Shown here: one piece after another, positions 24,615 to 37,400 of the stretch | How positions within the stretch are numbered: position 1 is the first letter of the stretch | How the letters are laid out: each line of letters begins with the position of its first letter | Position numbers and translations under genes: made by a program | Notes under the pieces: model-generated | Database searches by the model: none | The model's input: the letters and a program-made list of their open reading frames with translations, nothing else | What the model was told of the DNA's origin: nothing | DNA from: Megalonaias nervosa | Lineage: Eukaryota; Mollusca; Bivalvia; Unionida; Unionidae | Direction of reading: 5' to 3' | DNA length: 64,000 bases | NCBI GenBank assembly: GCA_016617855.1 | Contig: JAECUM010001126.1 | Coordinates: forward strand, 62,001 to 126,000

Positions 24615-26268
24615 TGTGATTGATGGAGTGTGATCTTCACCACTCCTTATGGTTTTTGGTTAATGTTACCTAGGGGATGATCGACCATAGTTATATTGCC
24701 CCTACCGAGTAATTAATAACATCAAATATGACATAAGGGACGGAATAACAGAGAACTGAGCAGAGACATAGAATAGAATAAAAAGAGCCCACCCCACCCC
24801 CACCCGTAAAATACAACAATTTACAAGTACATAAAAAATAAATGACATGTGAATAATTCGCTTTCTGCCAATAGAATTACAAAATTACTCGAATTTCTTT
24901 TAGCGTCCTGTTACTGGCAGAACAAATTTCATCATGTGATAGACGGACAAATCAAACCCAGATTGCCGGCATGACAGTATTACCTAGACTCCGGTCAACC
25001 TAAATCACTGTTGGTGATCGGTCGGTGTCTCCGTTTTTTCTTCTCTCTCTATCTCTCTCATCTTCGGGTGAGCAACTCTTAGTTGCAGACTGCGCTGTTT
25101 CCTTCTGTGCAGTCAAGTATGTGTAGAGCTATTTTCTTTCCCTTGAAAAATGAAACATAGTACCCTACCTAAATGAATGCCAGACTTGTCTTCTGCTGGG
25201 ATTAACCAAAATGCACACTCTTTTGCGTCGGATCTCGTCTATCGAAAATCAACAGAACTAGCTAAGGTCATTCGCAATAAAAACAAACACAACGTACTAT
25301 TGATATACAATCCTACTGATCGTGAATTTATGTCTTTTCTGGCGCCCTCGTATTCCTACCGAGGACATGACATAATTAGCCCTCTTAAGATAACCATCGC
25401 ACCCCGCTGTGACAATAAATTTTCAGTTGAACTAGCCACACGTTAACTCTGTTTACGGCTGAAGAGAATTCACAACTTAATTACACACGAAGTAATGGAC
25501 ATCACTCCTGGCCCTATTAGGTTACTTTGCTGCTTACCAATTCCTTCACACAGATTTTCAGACGTAGAAAAATCAATCCCCAGCATAAATTATACAAATC
25601 ATTTAAGACAGAAAATTTACATATTCACACAGTTTGCGTCAGACTAAATGAATGAAATCTTACTACATGATTTCTTCTCCATACCAAACCTCTAAAAATG
25701 AAATTGAAATAACCAAATATTATAAAACATTCTTACAATATGAATTGTAAAAAGTGAGCTTATAATTTCTGAACTCAAGGTAAAATTGAAGCATAAACAA
25801 GAAATTAATAAATTCAATAATAATTACAAATTTACGTCAATGAATATACACTGCATGCAATTAAGACTAACCTTTGTGATTTATGCGAGATTTCTACCTC
25901 CCTATGAAGTCGAATCTCTCTCCTTCCGCGTCCCGCACCTTTTGACACGCCCCCTGTCAGGATATTCTAACGAGAAAATTCTTATTTCTCGAAAGCACGA
26001 CTTTCCCTTCGGCAGAAAAACTTGGACTGATTGCTTGTACGAGAGGACTGTCTTAAAACACCTGAATTCCGGTTAGGAACACGCATACGCATTTAGCTTA
26101 TCCAATCAGGATAACTACTTCACCCGCCAGAATTCTTATCAGTCCCAGAGAAGTCAGAAACTTTTCATATAGCCCGCCTTTATTCGAAACTATTCTGTAA
26201 AATATCATTTTATGACACGTTTCAAATGAATCACTATTTCCTAAAATACTCTCTTGTGGTGCATGTCA
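24615..26268 (-). repeat. 3' LTR of the gypsy-type element
   Basis: LTR of 1,654 bp. Its plus-strand left part ('ttggttaatgttacctagg', 'gaactgagcagagacatag') aligns with 31,493 onward, and the right part ('cattttatgacacgtttcaa') with 33,120-33,185. It is bounded by TG..CA. Purine-rich 'aaaaaggtgtcgaaag' precedes it on the minus strand and may be the polypurine tract. The same LTR start is seen at 63,526 in copy B, which is more similar to this LTR than the element's own 5' LTR is. Confidence 0.85.
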
Positions 26269-26649
26269 CTTTCGACACCTTTTTACCGCTACTACCTCAC
26301 ATTAACATTGCGCCCCTGTCTGTTCTGTCAACAAGCGAATCCTAATTAAAACTCAGTTCATGCCCCAAATAAAACATTAATTATTAGAAGTTTCTAAGCT
26401 GTAACGATCCTAGCAAATATAGAAAACTTAATGTGTATTTGTCACACGAACCCCAACAAAATGTACTACGAAATCTCTATAAAATTGAGTACCCTTACAT
26501 AGACCCCTTCTTGAAGAGTAAAATCTGGGAATTTTGCTGTCCACACTTTTAGAAATGTAATCTGAGTTACCTCCTAAATGTCCTCATGTAAACCTTCACC
26601 TCAGCTACCTCTAGCCTACTTATACAGTATGCCCCCTACATTCTCGCTG

Positions 26650-27992
26650 CTCTTAATATATCGTACCTACACCTGGTACTGCTGTAAAAATAATGACCAT
26701 CTCATTAACCGTCCATTTGTCAAATTAGCATGGGCTAAATAAGCGAGAGGTTGTTGGTCAGTTTCCAAAATAAACATTCTTCCATACAAGTAGCGTAGGA
26801 ATTAAGATATTTCAAAGATAACTGCCAACCATTCTTTCTCAGAAACCGTATAATTGCATTCTGCAGTCGACAACGTCCTACTAACGTATTCAATCGGAAA
26901 AAAGTTTCGATCATACTATTGCAATAGCACTGCCACAAAACCTGTGTCAGAACGCCAGAACGTACGACAAATTCCTTTGTCACGTCTGGTAATTTGACTA
27001 CTGTGTCTGACGTCAACCTGTCCTTTAACGTCTGATATGCACGTTCACATGCGTCCGTCCAAATTACCTTCGTCGGAGCCTTCTTCCAAGTCGAGTCTGT
27101 CAATGAGCTACCAATAGCGTTGAAGTTAGTGACATACCGACGATAATACCACGCCAGTCCCAAAAAAATCGAACTTCCGTCTTAGTAGTCGGTCGTAAAG
27201 TGTTCCCAAGTTCGACAACTTTAGTGCTATCTGAGGTTAATGTATTTTCGCAGAGGGTGTGACCAAGGTTGGTAAATGTTCTAAACCCTACATGGCACTT
27301 AGATAGTCGTGCGATAAGTCCCGACTGTCTATGGCATTCTAAAACTCTTCTCAGCAATATTATATGTTTGTCGGAAGCAGCTGTCGCTAATAGTAAGTCG
27401 TCCATGAATTTAGAAACTCCCGTTCGCCTTGACGGTTCGAGTAACTTTCTCATCATATGGGTGAAGACATTTGGCGCATTTTGGACCTCGAATGGCATGA
27501 CCATCCAATGGTAGGTTCCATCTAGAGTTACAAAGGCAAGTCTTGCTCCGTCTTCACTGCAAACTGGAATTTACCAATACTCTTTCGAAAGGTCAATTTT
27601 CGAAATATATTTCGTGTTGGTCACTCCAGCGAATATGGACTTAGGATCCAGTAACATTTTCGCCCGAAAATCCATTATCGTGTTTAATTTCCAATACTCG
27701 TCACAAAATCGATGAGTGCCGTCCCTCTTCTGCAGTAAAACAACATGAGAGCTATACGCTCATTCAACTGGCTCTTTGACTCCCAAGTCAATCATAGCCT
27801 GAATTTCTTTTCGAACAGTTTTCTAATTTTGCGTGTGGTAGTAGATACGGTCTCAGTTTCACAGGCTTGTCGTCCGGAAGCTTCATATTCAACTCCTCTA
27901 AATCCGTCTAGCCGGGACGTTCTGTCAAGACACTCGAGTAATTATGGAGTATCGACTCCTCCTTTTAACACTGTTCTGACGTTAACGTAACG
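26650..27992 (-). pseudogene. Reverse transcriptase and RNase H of the gypsy-type element
   Basis: RT begins just downstream of the integrase end with a leader (ELNMKLPDDKPVKLRPY) and MIDLGVKEPVE. It continues through MPFEVQNAPNVF and the active site FMDDLLLAT (FMDD at about 27,409-27,398) to the thumb (SKCHVGFRTFTNLGHTL). RNase H follows (WYYRRYVTNFNAIGSSLTD, ACERAYQTLKDRL). Its first catalytic Asp region is disrupted: 'TDAS' is not readable and VRSGVLTQVLWQ stands there. Several stops and frameshifts occur. There is no LTR or spacer between integrase and RT. Confidence 0.87.
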
Positions 27993-29290
27993 TCAAGGAC
28001 AACACTGACGTAGGTTTTTCCTAGGCAAAGGAGAACAAAGAAGTGCTTCTGCCTCTACTCCGTTGTCGTCGGGATCTTCAGTCACAACTGTAGCAACCAT
28101 GAACTCTATTGGTGTTTCTCTTTCGCGATTACGCTTAAGTAAGTTGACGTGGTACGACTTCTCCTCATCCCCTACCCTGAAACAGTAGTTCTGCACACCC
28201 TTCTTTCCAGTAACAACAAACTGTCCACTCCAAGAAATTTGGAGTTGGTTGTGCTCTAGCGGCAACAACAGCAACACTTTGTCACCCACTTAGAACTGAC
28301 GTTCTTATTCCTGTGTGTCGGGGATTCTTTTGGGCCAAGTTACAAACGTCCTCTTGCTTGTTGCAGTTATTTACAACTTACTGATATGTTGTATGTACTT
28401 CCTCGGATGCCTGCACATCTATCCAGAACTATTTAAATACTTCCACGTGTCCCTTTACTGTCCTCCCGTAAACTAATTCGAAAGGTCAAAATCTTAAGCT
28501 AGCCTCTGGTACTTCGCGGTACGAAAAATGTATCGCTGAGAGGCATCGATGCCAATTCCTGGGGCGACTTTCACAAAGTTTTCGCAAAGCTTGCTTCAGG
28601 GTCCCATTAAAACGCTCCACTAGACCATTTCACTGCGGATGATACGAGGTGGTTGTCGGGTGTCTAATGGACAGTAACCGGTTTACCTCGTCCATCACCT
28701 GGCTCACAAAAATGCGTCCCCTACTCAGTCAGTATCTATTCAGGAACACGAACTCTTAACCAAACTTCTAACAAGGCCTCATCCACCAAAACTGAGTCAT
28801 TGCTATTTTAAACGCGTAATCAACCATCGTTAATACATTACGATTTCCACTCTCCGACGCAGTCCTTAGTGGACCAGTCAGATCCATTGCCACCCTTGAT
28901 GGTTTCTAGTGGCACTGGGCGATGGGAGGTCTTAGGTGCCATCCACTGACACTTGTCACACGATAAACAGAACCTCAGCACATCCCCTAAGCCGATAAAT
29001 CAGCCCCTCATATCGTCAGTCAGTATTTGCACAGATTTAGGGGTTGATTTATCGGATTACACATCCCCATACGCACATGGCCAGCAGAATTACGTCACTG
29101 GACTATCTCTCGTCTTCGCCACGCCCATGTGGCTTCCAAGTAGCCCCTCATGTGCCAGGATAAGCAATTTTGCTCTCTTAGCTCTCGGCAAGATAACCTC
29201 TTTACACGTATCGGACCCTTTCCTGGCGGACCGGTACAAGATACCCCGTTTTAACATAAACTTCACTTCACCAGCTGCGATTTCCATATG
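27993..29290 (-). pseudogene. Integrase of the gypsy-type element
   Basis: Zinc-binding head at 29,290-28,945: AHEGLLGSHMGVAKTRD, then, across a 72-bp insertion, LSCDKCQ (H2C2). Catalytic core: VAMDLTGPL (first Asp, about 28,882) and NGLVERFNGTLKQ (Glu, about 28,616). The second Asp region (about 28,720) reads as Glu plus stop followed by a frameshift. The C-terminal domain at 28,289-27,993 begins GDKVLLLLPLEHNQLQISW and contains YHVNLLKR, the typical end of metazoan gypsy integrases. The frame is broken at several points. It runs directly into the RT leader. Confidence 0.85.
28988..29059. mobile_element. 72-bp MITE-like inverted-repeat insertion in the integrase
   Basis: A 72-bp palindromic unit whose ends match over 21 bp with two differences (core ccgataaatcagcccct against ccgataaatcaacccct). 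It is flanked by identical 9-bp direct repeats 'cacatcccc' (28,979-28,987 and 29,060-29,068). Insert plus one repeat is 81 bp, a multiple of three, and taking it out in thought reconnects the zinc-binding motif of the integrase. A 9-bp target duplication is typical of Mutator-like elements. It is very short for a MITE. Confidence 0.75.
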
Positions 29291-29574
29291 AACTCCTATT
29301 ATGCGTACCCACGTACCTTGTTCGGAGACGAATCTTCAAGTTTTCCCAACTTGCCAGGTATCTAATTGCCTATGTCGAAGTCGTGAGTCTCAGCGGCTTC
29401 GACCCTGAATTTCGTTTCATAGACCTGTCTCAACAGACCCCACGTGCGTAGGTGTACATGTCACAATGTACGTTAGGCTGTGGGAAAACATACCTACACT
29501 TAGGATCTCATCTTGAGACAACCCCTGACAAGCAAGCTGTTTCAGTCCGCCCTTTCACATAAGAAGAATTTAGA

Positions 29575-29775
29575 TCAATATTCATGACCGGGAGCGAATC
29601 TCTAGTCCTGTTTGCAAGCTGGACTTCACCGTGTCGCCTGTATAATCTCCAGGTTTCACTTACTTGCTATCAACCAAGGCCAGATAACCGCATCCGGTAT
29701 CATACAGTACGGTTGCCCACTCAACGTTTACCATAGCTACCACTGTGTTCGTCAACTCTACTGTTTTTGATTCTT
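29575..29775 (-). pseudogene. Aspartic protease of the gypsy-type element
   Basis: Minus-strand frame reading VVAMVNVEWATVLYDTGCGY then LALVDSK and, after a stop, VKPGDYTGDTV. 'DTGC' (29,701-29,690) is the active-site motif in the form common in invertebrate gypsy proteases, and 'DYTG' follows at the usual spacing. It lies between gag and integrase. Confidence 0.68.
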
Positions 29776-29964
29776 AACAGTATGCAGATTTACTGTATTA
29801 ACCGTTGTCCGATGATACTTTCTACAGTTCTTAATGACATGGCCTGACTTGTTCAGCCGTAGCATAGGAGATCTCATTTATGCCCAAGAGTGCCATTATC
29901 TGCTAACTGCGTCCTCCCAATCCTACGGCTGGGATTACTGGTCCCTGGCCTCCTATCGTTCTGA

Positions 29965-30900
29965 CTATTTCGTCTTTTGGGTGCACCTTCGGTGGCCTTC
30001 TTTGGTTTGCTGATGCCGCGTTAGTCCCTCCCCTCTCCTTCCGGGTAGATGGACATAAGTGCACAGTCTCGTACGCTCGGCCATCACGCTTATATCTTCC
30101 AAGGTCGAGAACTCATGTTCCGCTAGGAATAAGATTAAATCTTTCTGATAAGTACTTAAAACATGTTCTTTCCACACCTCTTCACGTATGCTCTCATATT
30201 TCAACTCCCTACCCGTTATTTTGATCCATTTGTCGAAAAGTACCTGTACGTGTGCATGAAACTGCACGTGAGTTTCTGTATTTCTCTTTGGCAAGACTGT
30301 GAAGATGTTTTTGAAACTTTCAGCTGACAGCTCACAGTGCCGTAACAGCGTTTTCTTTAAAGCGTCACAGTTATGTACGTCATTTGGCATCATTTTGTGG
30401 TAGACGCCTTTGACGGCTCAGTGCACAAATGCCGATATGTTGATAGCCCACTGGTCTTTGGGTATCTGATGAACCAGTGCCAACTTTTCAAATTGCATCC
30501 AAAGTTGTCAATAATTTCTTCCTTGTCGATGAACATGGGCATGATGATCTGTATTGGTGTTCGATCTTTAGATCGCCTGCTTGAGGGTCCTGAACATTCA
30601 GTCAGGTCTATGTACCTTCTTCCCTCTGCTTGGATCCGTTTTTGTTCCCATGCTCTTTCTTTGGCTTGCAGCCCTACCAACTGGAGCCTTTTCTCGCTTC
30701 GCTGCTTGTATTTCCCTTTCCCTTTTCTCGCTCTGCAGCTTGTTGTGCTATGTGTTCTCAAACACTTCGCTCCACATATTCAGCCAACGCTCCGCTTCTT
30801 CATTTCCATCTCCATTTCTCGTTCCGCAGCTTGTTGTGCCTTGTGATCTCAAACACTTCGCTCCACATATTCAGCTAACTGAGCCCCTTAGTAAACTAAA
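29965..30900 (-). pseudogene. gag of the gypsy-type element
   Basis: Two overlapping minus-strand frames. 30,761-30,390 is charged and coiled-coil-like (KGKYKQRSEKRLQLVG, QAKERAWEQKRIQAEGRR) and ends with MFIDKEEIIDNF. 30,393-29,965 reads LLRHCELSAESFKNIF and VQFHAHVQVLFDKWIK, a SCAN-like capsid pattern typical of molluscan gypsy gag. An internal tandem repeat of about 84 bp lies at about 30,725-30,890 in the coiled-coil part. A zinc knuckle remnant (NKSGHVIKNCRK) follows at about 29,870-29,820 with its first Cys pair shifted by an indel. Confidence 0.75.
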
Positions 30901-31492
30901 TCATCCATACAAATCGACTTAAATTCCATGACTAGCCTTCTGCCTGTCGCCATCCTGGTCTACTGCACGGAGTCACAAGAACTAAGTTCTCTAACCACTT
31001 GAATCGCACTGCTCTACTCAAAATAGCTCCACATATATTTACCTGCTCTGGTACTATTCAATCTATTGACTCACTTAAACCTGACCGTCCGTTGCAAACC
31101 AATCAACAAACTGGCAGTACAAGCCTGAATTTCTACCCTAAATTCAACTTAAAACTTACACTCCAAACAAGGTATGACTACTATTAACTAATTAACCTAT
31201 CTTCCAAAAGAATATTAAGGTAAGTTTACCGCTGAATTTTAAAAATTTAGAATACCTTTTCTCCCTAATGTTCGAATAACAACAGAGGTACGTCTCAGTT
31301 TCTTAAAACATGAAAGGCAATACAATAGCATGCAGTAAACATATAAAATATACAGGCAATGATTCTAGCCACTCAAATTGATATATCTTAGCAAATAATA
31401 CACAGGTTATCACTTTTGAATAGATCATCTTCTATTTTATATCTGCTCAGACTTGAATAAAATGTTCAAAATCCTGTGATGAGCGACCACTT

Positions 31493-33185
31493 TGAGATTG
31501 GGATATGGAGGTTGTTATCTTCACCACACCTTAAAGTTTTTGGTTATCATTATCTAGGAGATGATCGACAACTTTGTAATTGTCCGGATCGAGTAAACAA
31601 TAAAATAAAATAAGAAATTAAATGATGGAATAAGAAGAACTGAGCAGAGATATAGAATAGAATAAATTGAGCCCTCAGATGCAAAATACAACAATGTCAT
31701 CAATTACATAAACAAAATGAAATCGAACATGACATGTGAATCATTCACTTTCGCTCAGAAATAGAGTTAAAACTTATGCGAATTTCAATTAGCCGTTCTA
31801 TTACTAATAGGTCCAATTTCATCACATGATCGAGTGACTGCTCGGACTCAGATTGCTGCCATGCAGCATCAACCTGGTTCTTAGAGTCCTTTCCCAATCG
31901 CTCCTTGTGATCGGTCAGCATTTTACATCTCGTTCCTTGTATCTCCTTTTAGCCTCTTTGGGTCACCAACCTTTCAGTTGCAGTCTGCACTATCTTTACT
32001 CTGTGTAGTCCGTATCAAATCATATTGTCTTTTCTTCAGATAAAAATATAACACCCAACCTAAATACCGTAAGGCTTTTTTCTCCTCCTGGGATCAACAA
32101 GTATTCCCTCCCTTTTGTCAGATACCATGTATCTAAATTCAACAGAACTAGCTCTGGTCATTCCCACCAATACACAAACAACCTGTTATCATAAATAAAT
32201 GTCTTCTTAGTGGCTATTGCATTCTTAACTGAACATCATGACATAATTTGCTCTCTGTGATACCAGCATTGCCCCGCTGTGGCCATAAATGTACCAGCTG
32301 ACCCATAAGTCGACACATGTTCCTAATGCTACACCATCATTTCAGTTGGAAAGAAATCACACTTAATTTCACGCGAATTAATGGACTTGATTCCATGTCC
32401 TAACCATGTTACATTGCTATTTAGCAATTCATTGAGATAGATTTTCAGACACAGGAAAAATAATCCTCAACATAAATGATACAAATCATAAAGACTGATA
32501 ATTTACATATTCACCCAATCTACATCCAAGGAAATGCATGTATCTTACTAGATGATTTCTTTCACTTACTAACTAAATCTTAGCTCATTCGTATAATGAA
32601 ATATTGTATGAGATTCATACAACACATGAACCATATAACATGAACAGTTATTTCTAAACTGAAATAAAACTTGAGGTATGAATAAAAAAAATGAATAAAT
32701 TCAACAACAATTACAAACTTATATCAGTTAAAATACACTGCATGCAACTGAGACTCACTTTCTGCTTTATTGTAGCCCTTGCTCACCTATCATCAGAGAA
32801 TTCTCTCTGTCCTTCTCTGGATAAGGATCTATAACAGTTCCAGTCTCCCTTGTCCTTTTGACAATTTGTTTAATGAGAGAAATTACCTCTTAATTTTCTT
32901 GAAGTCCCTCAGACCCCATCCACTCCTCCAGGCAGATAACCTTGGATTGATTAATTCACTAGAACTATTCTAAAACCATGAATTCTGTCTGGGAACACCA
33001 CACTCCCATTTAGCTTAGCTGATCAGGAATGCTACTTTGCCTGACAAAATTCTGCATCGTTCCCATCAAAGTCAGAAAATCCTATCTAGTCCGCCTCTGT
33101 TAAGATCGATTTAGAAAAATATTATTTTATGGTACCTGTTTCAAATGGACTACAATTTCCTAGAACTTTTCCAGAGCTCCTGTCA
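31493..33185 (-). repeat. 5' LTR of the gypsy-type element
   Basis: LTR of 1,693 bp, partner of 24,615-26,268. On the minus strand it ends '..cccaatctca', and three bases later comes 'tggtcgctcatcacagga', a plausible primer-binding site because it begins TGG and continues like a tRNA 3' end with a T-arm-like 'ggattttgaac'. I cannot name the tRNA. Any promoter of the element would lie here; none is distinguishable. Confidence 0.82.
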
Positions 33186-33679
33186 CTACTTGAAGGAGTG
33201 ACACTCACTTTCTGCTCTTGCTAAAGCCTGTGAAGCAACAATAACAAAATTGCATGCTTCCGTTACATGATATACAATCGTTCTGAAACATCTGATGCAA
33301 AATGTGTGGGGAAAGAAGTAAACACCTGAAGAGGAGGTAGTGAAGTGCGTTAGTTTATTTTCATCAGTGCCTTTGCTCTTCTGAGATAGAATGAACATTT
33401 AAGTGGGCAAATAGGCAACGAAATGCAGATAAACTGACATAAATATTAGATTATATTCCCATGATCTATAGTACTTTTCCAGAGGGAGTCAATTGTTAGA
33501 ACAAGAGTGCCCTCCCCTGGTCTATTTAGAAGCCTATTTCTGATTATGCCACAGAACTGTGAGTTCCAAATTAAACACATTTCCATATAATGCAAATTAG
33601 ATCCTCAAAACCAGTTAAATGAATTAGTCTACTGACAAGCATGAGAAATAGCAGCACATTACTGAAATACATGCATAAC
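33186..33679. other. Single-copy DNA right of the LTR
   Basis: Directly flanks the 5' LTR. One minus-strand frame of 70 codons lacks recognisable content. No target-site duplication matching the left flank is seen. Confidence 0.5.
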
Positions 33680-34129
33680 TGTCAATATAAGAATAACTAT
33701 CTATATAAGTATAACTGTATATATCATTGTAACTGTCTATATAATTATAACTGTCAATATAACTGTCTTTATAAGTATAACTGTTGATGTAAGTATAACT
33801 GTCTATATAAGTATAGCTGTCTATAAAAGTATAACTGTCTATATAAGTATAACTATCAATATAAGTATTGCTCTTTTTATAAGTATAACTGTCTATATAA
33901 GTGTAACTGTCTATATAAGTATAACTGTCTATATAAGTATAACTGTCTATATAACTGTCTCTATAAGTACAACTGTCTATATAAGTATAACTGTCTATAT
34001 AAGAATAGCTGTATATCAAGTATAGATATCTATAAAAGGATAACTGTCTATATAAGTATATCTGTCTATATAAGCATACCTGTCTAAGCGTAACTGTCTA
34101 AATACATGCATAACTGTCTATATAAGTAC
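33680..34129. repeat. 18-bp minisatellite
   Basis: About 24 imperfect units of 'ataactgtctatataagt'. Being 18 bp long it keeps the minus strand open with a repeating YTYIDS hexapeptide (34,019-33,624), which I do not consider a gene. It lies just right of the LTR element, outside the duplicated blocks. Confidence 0.9.
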
Positions 34130-34236
34130 ATCATCAGCCATTAAAGAAGCATAAACCATTCCATTTTGTAATGTGCAACTGTTCTCAATACAGAAATTGT
34201 TTTGTCTAGTATTGAAATCTATTGTTCTTGTTGTTG

Positions 34237-34455
34237 TTATTGTGGGTTTAATGACATTTTTCAGCACATGATAGCTACACGTGGTAGCCAGTATAGCTGG
34301 TGGAGGAAGAACCACTGACCCACGGGAAGCTACTTGCTTTCTCACATTCCCACATTAGCAAAGTCCGAGACTCGAACCCACATAGACAGAGGTGAGATGG
34401 CTGTGATCGGTAAAGACGAGCGCATTAGATCACTCAGCTACCCTCGGGCCTCTTG
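34237..34455 (-). repeat. tRNA-derived SINE (family 2), minus-strand member
   Basis: Same family as 43,018-43,258 on the opposite strand. Read on the minus strand: 'gcccgagggtagctgagtga', box B 'gggttcgagtctcgg', 'gtgggaatgtgagaaagcaa', 'gtagcttcccgtgggtcagt', 'cattaaacccacaataacaa'. Box B is well preserved. Confidence 0.78.
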
Positions 34456-34459
34456 AAAT

Positions 34460-37400
34460 TTGAAGATAGTAATATACGAGAAAAACTACAAATTAAGCTA
34501 ATTTACTTTTTTTAATTACTGAGATATATGCTGGAAATGTATTGCTCTTGATTAAGATTAATTAAAACACGCAAAACAAGTGCAGATTCCAAGCTCTACA
34601 CTATACATATTGCCCAGGTCACTTATTCAACAAGCTTAACGCACAACACATATAGTTGAGATAGCAGTGAAAGGCAACTTTAATTATTACAGTTTAAGCA
34701 CAAAGCAATCAATCCGTGTTTACAAAGTTCTATTTCATTAGGCTGATGGTGTCTGAAACACCATGATATATATTTTGGAACACTTTTCAATGAAAATAAA
34801 AATGAAGAATAAAAAGCCAAAAGACCAATAATGCAAATTTGGCATTTGTGAAAACCTTACGTTATGTATATTTAATTTGTATTTGTAAGTTTTTCTCCAT
34901 TATTGTAGGTTATAATAGTACTTAGTACTTGACCTTGTCCAAAATCATGTTCACTGTGTTCCTGACTAGAGATACTGGTGACGATTTTATTTTGGTTAAC
35001 AAATAATTCATAGCTAATATTTTTATAGAAGGTAAACAAATAATACATAGCTAATATGTTATAGAAGAGTGGGTTTAATATTATGATCATTATCAAAATA
35101 GGGTCGGGGTTGTGGTTATTGGAACTCTCCAACAAAAATACCTAGCCACATCCTTATGATAATTTCAGTAACAGATTTTATCTTGACAAACTCAAAATCT
35201 TCTAGAATGGAAAATTCCATTAAGACATTGCATTTCTAGAAACTGCTATTTTTGACCATGGGCATGTAGAAGGATTATAATCTTGTTAACCTAAAAAATT
35301 ACTTATTCCTGCAACAACATCTAAAGCAGTAATTAGTCTTATTGTTATGTTCAGTATTTGATTTGGATTTATTTAATTAATCAAATTATTATTCACTGGA
35401 GATACAATGTACACATCAATACTATTCTTCAACAAAGACATTAACTTGGAATTATAATGAATTTAGCCAAGGACATCGTGGATCATGTTATTGTGATTCA
35501 TTAAAAGACTGTTGTCACATTACCGTGTCACAGGCCACTACAGGCACATCAACACCTCCAGTGCTGGATCTTATTTTGAACACCACTAAAATATAATTAG
35601 AACTTTGTTCATTAGGACTGGTGGCAGAACGTTTTGGACAGTTTTTGGATATAATTCGCATTACTGTAATTTCTTTTTAAATTTTCACTAAGTTTGTATT
35701 CTAGAAATGTAAATTATTTGTTGAATTTTACACAATTTATTAGAATTTGTTGGTTTCTATTACTTAGATTAAGACCAAAGAGCCATAACACCTGGAAGTC
35801 AAGGGTACACTAGCTGGTAAATGTGAATACAAAGCTTTGCAACATTGCATCTTCCAAATAATGTACCTGCATTTTTTCCTTTACAAGTGATGAAAATATA
35901 CAGGACATCAATGGAGAATCTCAGGATTTCAGTGTTTTTGATGCAGATCAAGAATCTGTACAAATGGAATGAAGAATGTGTACAAGTGTTTTCTTGAGTG
36001 TCAAGATAAAAAAAAATAATTAATAAAAACAATAATTATTCAGCTGTCAATATGATTTATTATGAACTGTTTTGAGCACTAGGAGTGCAATATCGAACCA
36101 GAATATTATTTCTGTCAAAACAAACCAACCTACATATGCTAATATTTTCTACAGTTGAAATCAGGCGAAAATATTCTGTTCAAAGATCAAATACATTCTT
36201 TTGTAAATTCCCATTCATTTCCATTATTCTGCTGAAAGACAAATACTTTATAAATAAACATAATATTGAATACCAACTACAAACACAAACCATAAAATGG
36301 TTCATTCTGCTAGTTAACAAACGTACGTTTCTTAGCTTTAATAATTCCTGATCATTGATTAACATAGTAAAATTGGTCCATATATTCATATACTAGGCAG
36401 TACTTGTAAATTAAGAGCTCAGCACAAATTAAAATTGTTAAGATGAGTTTCACAATTACTGAATTACTAGGAACATAGACGAAGAACGCAGTCACTATGA
36501 CAGTCAATATTTTAAATTTTCACATTTGTAAAGAGTGATAATTGAATGCTAATCAGTTTTGTTCATAAATGCTATATTCTGGAATATAAACTTTGTTCTA
36601 TACCTTAAACAATAATTTTACTGACATATAAGCCCAATTTTATCCCTAACCCACAGCAACAACTCTGATGGCATACAAATTTACCCTGGTAGACACTTTC
36701 TTCAGGACAACTAGCTGTTTACCAGTCAAGCTTTTTAGTTTCGTCAGCCTGGTTCCATAAAATAAATTAGTTAAATACGTTTTAATATAGTATATAATGT
36801 ATATGTGCTGTTTTGATTTTCTATACATGTTCAGTCTAAAAATGAATTTGGTTTGCTAGAACTATTAGTCATACCCATGTGCTTTGCAATATACACCTCT
36901 CCCATGATAACTCCTGCATGACAGAGTCCAACAAAACATAGACTGCAACATAATCAAGGATGTGGGTTACTGAGGGACTCTGAAAAATGAGGAAAGAATT
37001 AACATCAACATTTAGAAGGGGGTGGATGGCATGAAGGTTAAGTGTCTGAATACTTGTTTAATAATACATTGGGAATAATTGTTAATGAATATTTTTGTCT
37101 AATGAAGTTCTTCATTTTCCCATATAAATTACCTTTATTTTCAGTAAAATCGTTGAAAACGTTACTCTAGGTTGTTTCAACACATCTCACATGTGTACCA
37201 GCGATAGTATTGTGTATTACATCAGCACTTTATGCATGTGAATATGGATACATTCTAATGTTGCTGTAGAATCAGAATAAAACAAGATTCTTTATTTAAA
37301 AGAAGAGTGAAATTTAATTAGAGAAAAAAATGTAAAAACAAAAATTTTAAAAATTGTTTTGTTAGTAAAATATCGATTTTGTGATTTATTTACAAATTGC

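Larger units (their letters stand above)
24615..33185 (-). mobile_element. Degenerate Ty3/gypsy-type LTR retrotransposon, IN before RT
   Basis: Full-length element of 8.57 kb on the minus strand. It has two long terminal repeats (24,615-26,268 and 31,493-33,185), each starting TGACA and ending CA on the minus strand. The internal 5.2 kb encodes, in transcript order, gag (about 30,900-29,965), a zinc knuckle, an aspartic protease (about 29,775-29,575), integrase (29,290-27,993), reverse transcriptase (about 27,990-27,100) and RNase H (about 27,100-26,650). Integrase before RT is the Gmr1-like arrangement. All parts carry stops and frameshifts. LTRs differ from each other by about 25% by eye. 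No env is seen. No target-site duplication is visible (flanks 'gggaa' and 'ctact'). Confidence 0.85.

Noticed and set aside
25177..25446. 89-codon plus-strand frame in the LTR
   Set aside because: Within the LTR; not conserved in the partner LTR or in copy B.
33624..34019. 131-codon minus-strand frame of YTYIDS repeats
   Set aside because: Product of the 18-bp minisatellite; no domain or flanking exon.
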